From: an uncultured Collinsella sp.
GTDB taxonomy: Bacteria > Actinomycetota > Coriobacteriia > Coriobacteriales > Coriobacteriaceae
DNA length: 5,623 nt
Direction: 5' to 3'
Assembly (NCBI GenBank): GCA_902493835.1
Contig: CABURG010000111.1
Location: 1 to 5,623, forward strand
The notes beneath the pieces are model-generated. The model saw nothing but the letters and a program-made list of their open reading frames with translations, was not told where the DNA came from and made no database searches. This document shows, piece after piece, positions 1-5,623 of this stretch (position 1 is the first letter of the stretch; the number at the start of each line of letters is the position of its first letter). The position numbers and the translations under genes were made by a program.

Positions 1-1
1 C

Positions 2-2752
2 GATCCCGGCGAGACGCACGAGAGCCAGTTCCGCCGCGAGTGCGAGAAGGGCCTGCGCCAGCACTACGGCGACGACTGGGCCACGCGCGAGATCGGTGGC
101 GTCAACATCAAAGAGCGCTTTGAGTACGAATACAAGGTCATCTGCGACAAGGGTTTTGCCGCCTACTTTTTGATCGTTGCCGAGTACGTGCAATGGGCCA
201 AGGACAACGGCATCGGCGTCGGTCCCGGCCGTGGCTCGGCCGCCGGCGCTATCGTCGCCTACGCCATGAACATCACCGCGTTCGACCCGCTCGAGAACGG
301 CTTGATGTTCGAGAGGTTCCTGTCCCCGCAGCGTACCGAGATGCCCGATATCGATATGGACTTCGACGATGAGCGGCGCCTCGAGGTCGTGGAGCACGTT
401 CGCCAGCTCTACGGTCCCGAGAAGGTCACCCACGTCATCACCTACTCGACCATCAAGGCCAAGCAGGCCATCAACGACGCCGCGCGCGTCTTGGACTACC
501 CGGTCTACATGGGCCAGCGCCTGTCCAAGATGGTCTCGAGCGACCCCAAGGTCAAGCTCAAGCAGGTGCTCGACAAACAACCCGGCAAAGAGGATCTGTT
601 TAACCCCGACTTTGCCGAGGCCTATAAAAAGGACGACGACGCCCGCCGCATCATCGACACGGCGCTCTCGATCGAGGGCCTCACCCGTGGCGAGGGCGTG
701 CACGCGTGCGCCGTTCTGATCTGTCGCGACCCCGTCAACGAGCACGTGCCCACCAAGCTCGACACCAAGGGCGGCGTCGAGATTACCCAGTACGAGGGCC
801 ATACCGTTGCCGACATGGGCCTGCTCAAAATGGACTTCCTGGGTCTGCGCACGCTGACGGTTATCTCCAAGGCCAAGGCAAACATCAAAAAGAACTTCGG
901 CATCGACATCAAAGAGGAAGAGATTCCCTTTGACGATCCCGAGATCTTTAAGCTCATGGGCTCCGGCCACACCGCCGGCGTCTTCCAGGTCGAGTCCGCC
1001 GGCATGACGGCCACGATCAAGAACATGAAGCCCACCGAGTACAAGCACGTCGTAGCATTGATCGCTCTGTACCGCCCGGGCCCGCTGGGCGCCGGCATGG
1101 TTTCGTCCTACATCAACCGTATGAACGGCAAGGAGCCGGCGGTCTCCTACGACGACCGCCTGGACGACATCCTGGGCGAAACCTACGGCACCATGGTCTA
1201 CCAGGAGCAGGTTATGCTCATCTCCGTCGAGATGTGCGGCTTCTCCAAGGGCGAATCGGACTCGCGTATCCGTAAGCCCGTGGCTAAGAAGAAGATCAAG
1301 CTGCTCACGTCGACGGTGCTCCACTGGGAGGATGGCTCGGACGAGACCACCTACGACCACTGGATGAACGGCGCCATCAAGAACAACTACACGCGCGAGG
1401 TCGCCCAGAAGATTTGGGACGATGTTCTCGAGTTCGCGTCTTACGCCTTTAACAAGTCGCACTCCGCCGGCTACGCCATTCTGGTTATGCAGACGGCCTG
1501 GCTCAAGGCGCACTATCCGCATGAGTACATGGCGGCCGTTCTGACGTCCTATACGGGCAAGACCGACAAGATCGTGCACTACGTCTCGGCATGCCGTCAC
1601 GACGGCATCCCCGTGCTTTCGCCAGATGTCAACGAGTCCGGTACCGAGTTCACGGCTACCAAGGAGGGCGTGCGCTTTGGTCTGGCCGGCATCCGCGGCG
1701 TGGGCACCGGCGTGGCGCAGGCGATTATCGCCGAGCGCGAGGCGGGCGGTCCGTTTAAGACGCTGCACGACTTTGTCGAGCGTGTGGACTCGAGCCAGGC
1801 CAACCGTCGCGTGATCGAATCGCTCATCAAGGCAGGCGCCTTCGACTCCACGGGGTATCCGCGTCGCCAGATGATGCACTTTGTGGACAAGAACAACCCC
1901 GAGAACATCATCGATGCCGCAGTAAAGCGCCAGAAGGATCGTGCGAGCGGCCAGACGTCGTTCTTCGACATGTTTGGCGATGTTGAGGGCTCGGGCTTTG
2001 AGGTGAGCGTGCCCGATCCGGATGGCCAGGAATGGGACCGCCACCTTAAGTTGAGCCAGGAGAAGGAGGTTCTGGGCATCTATGTCTCGGACCACCCGCT
2101 GCGCCCGTTTGAGTATGCGCTTAGCAAAGCGCGCGACTTCTCGTTCTCGCAGATCGATACCGGTTACGAGGTGCAAAACCCCACGGGCGGCACTATCAAC
2201 CAGGAGATTCCCGAGGGCAAGGCACTGTGGTGGGCCGGCATGGTCTCGAGCGTGTCCAAGCGCGTGACCAAAAACGGCGACCCCATGGGCATCGTGCAGC
2301 TCGAGGACATGGAAGGCGAGGCCACCGTCGTGGTGTTCCCCAAGACCTACAAGGAGGCCGAGGGGTATCTGTACGGCGAGGTCGATCCCGAGACCGGCGT
2401 GCAGCTGTCCGACGCGTTTGTGCGCATTAAGGGCAAACTCGAGCGCTCGGACCGCGGCGACCAGATCATCGCGCAGGAGATCGTGCCGCTCGAGCTCAAC
2501 GAGGAGAACAACAAGCCCAAGGTGTTTGAAGTCATGGTGCCCAACAGCCGCTTTAGCCAGGGCAACATGGCGCGCCTTGCCACGGTGCTCACCACCAACC
2601 CGGGCGGCGACCGTGTGGAGATCTTTATCGAGCAGGTGGACGGGCGCGTGCTGCGTGCCGAGGTACCTGCTAAGGTCAACGCGCGCTCGATTCCGCTGCT
2701 GGCCGAGGCCAAGGCCATCGTCGGCAACCAAGGCCGCGTGACGGTTATCTAA
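2..2752 (+). CDS. dnaE: DNA polymerase III subunit alpha, 5'-truncated by window edge
   Basis: This is the catalytic subunit of the replicative DNA polymerase III holoenzyme, which adds dNTPs to the primer 3' end at the replication fork. The open frame enters from the left edge and ends at TAA 2750-2752, leaving 916 visible residues. Numbering below counts from base 2. The palm carries GPGRGSAAG (about 74-82) and PDIDMDF (115-121), whose D116 and D118 match E. coli D401 and D403. The third catalytic Asp is D278 in KMDFLGLRTLT. The fingers include FNKSHSAGYA (483-492). Helix-hairpin-helix follows at about 561-595, then a probable beta-clamp motif QTSFF (651-655), an OB fold (about 742-830) and a C-terminal domain (about 839-916). 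Compared with about 1160 residues in E. coli, the missing N-terminus is essentially the PHP domain. The fingers motif reads RKPVAKKK instead of the usual RxAMGKK. The clamp motif and C-terminal domain favour replicative DnaE over DnaE2/ImuC. Confidence 0.96.
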   Translation, partial: DPGETHESQFRRECEKGLRQHYGDDWATREIGGVNIKERFEYEYKVICDKGFAAYFLIVAEYVQWAKDNGIGVGPGRGSAAGAIVAYAMNITAFDPLENGLMFERFLSPQRTEMPDIDMDFDDERRLEVVEHVRQLYGPEKVTHVITYSTIKAKQAINDAARVLDYPVYMGQRLSKMVSSDPKVKLKQVLDKQPGKEDLFNPDFAEAYKKDDDARRIIDTALSIEGLTRGEGVHACAVLICRDPVNEHVPTKLDTKGGVEITQYEGHTVADMGLLKMDFLGLRTLTVISKAKANIKKNFGIDIKEEEIPFDDPEIFKLMGSGHTAGVFQVESAGMTATIKNMKPTEYKHVVALIALYRPGPLGAGMVSSYINRMNGKEPAVSYDDRLDDILGETYGTMVYQEQVMLISVEMCGFSKGESDSRIRKPVAKKKIKLLTSTVLHWEDGSDETTYDHWMNGAIKNNYTREVAQKIWDDVLEFASYAFNKSHSAGYAILVMQTAWLKAHYPHEYMAAVLTSYTGKTDKIVHYVSACRHDGIPVLSPDVNESGTEFTATKEGVRFGLAGIRGVGTGVAQAIIAEREAGGPFKTLHDFVERVDSSQANRRVIESLIKAGAFDSTGYPRRQMMHFVDKNNPENIIDAAVKRQKDRASGQTSFFDMFGDVEGSGFEVSVPDPDGQEWDRHLKLSQEKEVLGIYVSDHPLRPFEYALSKARDFSFSQIDTGYEVQNPTGGTINQEIPEGKALWWAGMVSSVSKRVTKNGDPMGIVQLEDMEGEATVVVFPKTYKEAEGYLYGEVDPETGVQLSDAFVRIKGKLERSDRGDQIIAQEIVPLELNEENNKPKVFEVMVPNSRFSQGNMARLATVLTTNPGGDRVEIFIEQVDGRVLRAEVPAKVNARSIPLLAEAKAIVGNQGRVTVI

Positions 2753-2789
2753 AATGATTTTTCTGGGACGGGGATTAAAAAATCATTTT
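2751..2789 (+). repeat. Intergenic repeat unit 1, A/T-stem hairpin overlapping the dnaE stop
   Basis: AAAATGATTTTT (2751-2762) and AAAAATCATTTT (2778-2789) are perfect 12-bp inverted arms around a 15-nt loop that contains CTGGGACGGGGAT. The left arm begins inside the dnaE stop codon. The stem is almost all A/T, so this is a weak intrinsic terminator candidate: there is no G/C-rich stem, and the only T run is part of the stem. I read it as one copy of a dispersed short palindromic repeat, because a near-identical copy lies inverted at 2829-2860. A role in dnaE mRNA 3'-end formation or stability is possible but not shown. Confidence 0.75.
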
Positions 2790-2860
2790 GGGTGACGTGT
2801 GGCGGAAGACCAGTTTTTCTGGGACGGGAATGATTTTTTCATCCCCGTCCCAGAAAAATC
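2756..2860. repeat. Long inverted pair of repeat units (31 of 32 positions)
   Basis: Positions 2756-2787 read on the plus strand match 2860-2829 read on the minus strand at 31 of 32 bases. The only difference is T2776 against the complement of C2840. The arms are separated by 41 nt (2788-2828). The core TTTTTCTGGGACGGGGAT therefore occurs three times: plus at 2758-2775, plus with one change at 2814-2831, and minus at 2841-2858. The cluster makes up most of the dnaE-SNF2 gap. No transposase gene or clear target-site duplication is visible. Confidence 0.8.
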
Positions 2861-2863
2861 GTT
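2814..2863 (+). repeat. Intergenic repeat unit 2, strong palindromic hairpin
   Basis: TTTTTCTGGGACGGGAAT (2814-2831) faces ATCCCCGTCCCAGAAAAA (2841-2858). Pairing extends through GA/TC (2832-2833 with 2839-2840), giving a 20-bp stem with one A-C mismatch (2829/2843) and a TTTTT loop (2834-2838). The right part, 2829-2860, is also a full inverted copy of unit 1. It has its own alternative A/T stem, AATGATTTTT (2829-2838) with AAAAATCGTT (2854-2863), with one G-T wobble and again a 15-nt loop. T runs precede and A runs follow the G/C part on both strands, the reverse of a normal bidirectional terminator, so I do not call it one. In RNA it would be a very stable hairpin ending 29 bases before the next start codon. 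Confidence 0.8.
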
Positions 2864-2877
2864 TGGCGTGCGAGATT

Positions 2878-2883
2878 GGAGGA
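2878..2883 (+). promoter_or_regulatory. Ribosome binding site for the SNF2 helicase gene
   Basis: GGAGGA lies 4 nt before the ATG at 2888, a strong Shine-Dalgarno match that decides this start. A GTG codon at 2885-2887 is in frame directly before the ATG, and a TTG at 2876 is also in frame. The GTG would sit too close to the GGAGGA and the TTG overlaps it, so ATG 2888 is preferred. I see no convincing -35/-10 promoter pair in the gap. Confidence 0.8.
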
Positions 2884-2887
2884 AGTG

Positions 2888-5623
2888 ATGGCACAGCAGA
2901 CGTTTGCGCAGGCGCTTCGTAAGGAAGCGGCGCTGAGCGGCACCTTTATGAAGGGGCGTTCGCTCATGCTCAACGGCGCCGTGCTGTCGATTGAGGACAG
3001 CGGCTCGCGCTTCTCCAAAAACGTGACGGTTGAGGGCTCGGTGCGCGGCTCACGCGGCGACCTGTACAAGACGCACGTAGCGCTCGACATGGACGAGCAC
3101 GAGGTGATCGACTACGACTGCGATTGCCCCGCTGCCTATCGCTACCCCGGTATGTGCAAGCACGCCATCGCCACAGCGCTGGCATACCTGGACGCCAGCG
3201 GCATTGAGCCTGTTGAGGGATTGCGCACGCCGGTCCGCACGTTTACGGCACCGCCCGCACAATCCAAACAGTCCGTGCGTACCGCGCCCAAAGCGTCGGC
3301 CGTCAATCCCAACTTTCCCTTTCCCGCGCCCGTCCCCACGAGCCCCAGCCTCATGGCGGCGCTCTCCGATCTTTCGGACGTGCGCATGGATGAGCTGGCG
3401 AGCATGCGCCGCAAGCTTGCCGGTGCCGTTGATCCCGACGCCCCCAAAGCGGCGTTGGAGCCCTCGTTGGTGCCGTACTACAATCCGCTGTTCGCCGACC
3501 GCTTTAGCTGGGCGCTCGAGTTCCGCATTCGCTGCGGTTCGGTGTCCTACGTGGTCAAGGATATCGACGGCATGGCCGACGCCTATGTCCGAGGCGGCAC
3601 GTTCTCGTACGGCAAGAAGCTCACGTTTCTTCATGTGCCCGAAGCCTTTGACGACCTTTCGGTACAGTTGCTCGACCTTGTCGCAACGACGGTCGCCTAC
3701 CTAGGCGATATTACGAGCTCACGTTCGGCATCGTACGACTTTGCCCGCAGCGGCTTTGTCGCCGAGCGTCAGTTGCCGGTATCCGAGTATTCCATCGTGT
3801 CCGTACTGGACCTGCTGCGTGGCGGGACCATTTCCTTTGAGCCTGCCTGGTCGCGGGGAACGACGGCGCATCGTGCCTACGACGTGGCGGTCGAGCCGGC
3901 GCCGCAAGGGGAGGATGAAGCCCCGACCAAGCGCCCGCCGCTCCTTGCCGCCAAGATTGCGCCGGCGGTCGGCGGCAGCTACGACCTTCGCCTGCCCGCC
4001 GATGCATACTGCTTTGCTTCGGGCGATGCTGCCTACCTGGTCGACACGCGCCGCGCGCGCCGTACCGATGTGGCGTTTGCCCAACACGCGGCGCCGTTCC
4101 TATCGCACTTGTTGCCCTGCCGCACGCCGGTCCATATCGCCGCCGACCAGGTGGGCGAGTTCTGCCGCATGGCACTGCCTGTCTTGCGCGACTACACCGA
4201 CCTGACCGCTCCCGCCGTACTTGACGCCGTGGCGCCCGAGGCGAGTTTCCATTTTGAGATTGGCGTCGACGATGGGCTCGTGACCTGCAAAATTACGGTT
4301 ACCTACGGCGACTGGTCGGCAGATCTCTTTAGCCTGGGCGCTCCGGGCAGCCCCTTCGAAGAGCAGCGCCCCGGCGTGCCGCCCCGTGACATGATGGCGG
4401 AGTTTCGCGTTATGGATACGGCGGCCCTGTATTTCGATTTCTACGAGGGTGGCCTGGCGTTTGAGGAACGCGATGACGAGAGCCTGTTCTGTCTGCTGAC
4501 CGAGGGTCTGGCGGCTTTGTCCGAGCTGGGCGAGGTCATGCTCAGCGACCGCCTGCGCCAGGTCTCGGTCCGCCCTGCGCCCAATCTTTCGGTGCGTGCG
4601 ACCGTCAAGAGTAACCTGCTCGACGTCGAACTGGGCGCGAGCGGCCTTTCGGCGGCAGACCTTGCCATCTACCTCGATTCCTACAAGCGTCACCAGACGT
4701 TTGCGCGTCTCACGTCGGGCGATATCATCCGCCTGGACGAGGGCGCCCGTGCCGCATTTGGCCTTGCCGAGGACTTGGGCGTCGATGCTGTCGACCTGCT
4801 CGACGGCGTGTCGCTTCCCGCGTCGAGCACCCTGTTCGTCGACAGCATGCTTGCGCGCACGCCCGCGCTCGAAGCCGATCGCGACGCTGCGTTCCGTCGC
4901 ACCGTCGAGCGCCTGGATACGCTCGGCAAGATGGACTTTACGGTGCCGGTCTCGCTCAAGGCCGCACTGCGCGGCTATCAGGTCGACGGCTACCAGTGGC
5001 TCGGCTCGCTCGAGCACCTGGGCCTCGGCGGCATCTTGGCCGACGATATGGGCCTGGGCAAAACGCTGCAGATGATCGCACATATCCTGGCGCGCGTGGA
5101 AGCGGGGGACGCTAAGCCCACGCTTGTGGTGTGCCCTGCGTCACTTGTATACAACTGGACCGCCGAGCTGGAGCGCTTTGCCCCGTCGCTCGATGTGTGC
5201 GCCATTGTGGGCGCCAAGGCTCAACGCCGTGTGCAGATCGCCGGCGTGGCCGAACATAACGTGGTCGTGACGTCGTATGACCTTATGCGGCGCGATATCG
5301 ACGAGTACGTCGAGCAGGACTTTGCCCGTGTGGTGCTCGACGAGGCCCAGTACATTAAAAACCCGCTCACGCAGGTTGCGCGTGCCGCCAAGCGCCTGCC
5401 TGCCGGCGTGCGCTTTGCCCTGACGGGCACGCCCATCGAAAACCGCTTGTCCGAGCTCTGGAGCATCTTCGACTTTTTGATGCCGGGCCTGCTTGGCACG
5501 CGCGAGTCGTTTGCCAAGCGCTTCGAAAGTCCGGTCGAGCATGCCGAGGGGGACAGCGCCGCTCGCCTGCAGGCACTCGTGTCGCCGTTTGTACTGCGCC
5601 GTGTCAAGGAGGACGTGGTGGCC
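2888..5623 (+). CDS. SNF2-family DEAD/DEAH-type ATPase/helicase with N-terminal SWIM zinc finger, 3'-truncated by window edge
   Basis: The frame is open from ATG 2888 to the last base, giving 912 residues with no stop. The product is probably an ATP-driven DNA translocase or remodeller in the cytoplasm. A SWIM zinc finger, C78-x-C80-x9-C90-x-H92, suggests DNA or protein binding. A Pro/Ala-rich linker follows (about 118-152). Residues from about 155 to 690 form a long region that probably includes the bacterial SNF2-associated domain; RLTSGDIIRLDEG resembles its end. The first RecA-like lobe starts at LRGYQVDGYQW (694-704). It has Walker A in ADDMGLGKT (718-726, Lys725), motif Ia PTLVVCPASLVYNW (744-757), Walker B DEAQ (818-821) and motif III LTGTPIEN (845-852). 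The frame is cut after SPFVLRRVKEDVVA (899-912). The second lobe, with motifs V and VI, lies outside the window, so activity cannot be judged complete. The architecture resembles Bacillus YwqA-type proteins. The cellular role is unknown; location after dnaE is only weak context for a DNA-repair or replication role. Confidence 0.93.
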   Translation, partial: MAQQTFAQALRKEAALSGTFMKGRSLMLNGAVLSIEDSGSRFSKNVTVEGSVRGSRGDLYKTHVALDMDEHEVIDYDCDCPAAYRYPGMCKHAIATALAYLDASGIEPVEGLRTPVRTFTAPPAQSKQSVRTAPKASAVNPNFPFPAPVPTSPSLMAALSDLSDVRMDELASMRRKLAGAVDPDAPKAALEPSLVPYYNPLFADRFSWALEFRIRCGSVSYVVKDIDGMADAYVRGGTFSYGKKLTFLHVPEAFDDLSVQLLDLVATTVAYLGDITSSRSASYDFARSGFVAERQLPVSEYSIVSVLDLLRGGTISFEPAWSRGTTAHRAYDVAVEPAPQGEDEAPTKRPPLLAAKIAPAVGGSYDLRLPADAYCFASGDAAYLVDTRRARRTDVAFAQHAAPFLSHLLPCRTPVHIAADQVGEFCRMALPVLRDYTDLTAPAVLDAVAPEASFHFEIGVDDGLVTCKITVTYGDWSADLFSLGAPGSPFEEQRPGVPPRDMMAEFRVMDTAALYFDFYEGGLAFEERDDESLFCLLTEGLAALSELGEVMLSDRLRQVSVRPAPNLSVRATVKSNLLDVELGASGLSAADLAIYLDSYKRHQTFARLTSGDIIRLDEGARAAFGLAEDLGVDAVDLLDGVSLPASSTLFVDSMLARTPALEADRDAAFRRTVERLDTLGKMDFTVPVSLKAALRGYQVDGYQWLGSLEHLGLGGILADDMGLGKTLQMIAHILARVEAGDAKPTLVVCPASLVYNWTAELERFAPSLDVCAIVGAKAQRRVQIAGVAEHNVVVTSYDLMRRDIDEYVEQDFARVVLDEAQYIKNPLTQVARAAKRLPAGVRFALTGTPIENRLSELWSIFDFLMPGLLGTRESFAKRFESPVEHAEGDSAARLQALVSPFVLRRVKEDVVA

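Noticed and set aside
170..172. TTG at 170 as the start of dnaE
   Set aside because: The frame is open back to base 2, and the upstream residues (for example FEYEYKVICDKGFAAYF) are typical DnaE sequence. This TTG is an internal Leu codon.
622..1098. Minus-strand open frames inside dnaE (also 1597-2079 and 2347-2727)
   Set aside because: They overlap conserved polymerase coding sequence, have low-complexity Ser/Arg/Pro-rich translations and no recognisable domain. They are shadows of dnaE.
2814..2858. Rho-independent terminator for dnaE
   Set aside because: The hairpin is strong, but it is followed by AAAAATCG, not a T run, on the plus strand. The minus strand has the same problem. A terminating effect is not excluded, but the canonical form is absent.
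2753..2887. Small RNA gene, riboswitch or CRISPR array in the gap
   Set aside because: There are too few repeat copies, no regular spacers, no clear promoter and no known riboswitch core. Repeats explain most of the A/T-rich signal.
4100..5083. Long minus-strand open frame of 327 codons inside the SNF2 gene
   Set aside because: It is antisense to a gene with clear conserved motifs, including Walker A. Long antisense frames are expected opposite G/C-rich codons. Its translation resembles no family I recognise.
2888..5623. Part of an antiphage defence system (for example a DISARM-like SNF2 helicase)
   Set aside because: The N-terminal SWIM finger and associated region fit a chromosomal YwqA-like protein, and the only visible neighbour is housekeeping dnaE. 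No methylase, nuclease or other defence partner lies in the window.

Overview
The window looks like ordinary chromosomal DNA from a G+C-rich actinobacterium. Codons end mostly in G or C (GGC, GAC, CGC, CTG, GTG). The DnaE sequence and the intergenic repeat built on CTGGGACGGGGAT suggest the class Coriobacteriia, possibly Collinsella. That assignment is recognition from memory and was not checked by a search.

Layout: 2-2752 (+) is the 3' three-quarters of dnaE, the replicative DNA polymerase III alpha subunit, cut at the left edge. Next is a 135-bp intergenic gap (2753-2887) that is much more A+T-rich than its flanks. The gap is largely filled by a repeat cluster: a core of about 18 nt occurs three times (two direct, one inverted) and can form several alternative hairpins. 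From 2888 to the right edge (+) runs a large SNF2-family ATPase/helicase gene with an N-terminal SWIM zinc finger. It has a clear ribosome binding site and is cut off at the right edge just after the first helicase lobe, with 912 residues visible.

Both genes point the same way and act on DNA. DnaE copies the chromosome. The SNF2 protein is probably a DNA translocase or remodeller, but its biological role is not known from this sequence. Nothing shows that the two work together, and the repeat cluster leaves open whether they share a transcript.

I found no mobile element genes, tRNA or rRNA genes, CRISPR array or recognisable defence cassette. The most unusual item is the intergenic repeat cluster. 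The atypical fingers segment of DnaE and the SWIM-SNF2 protein are secondary points of interest.
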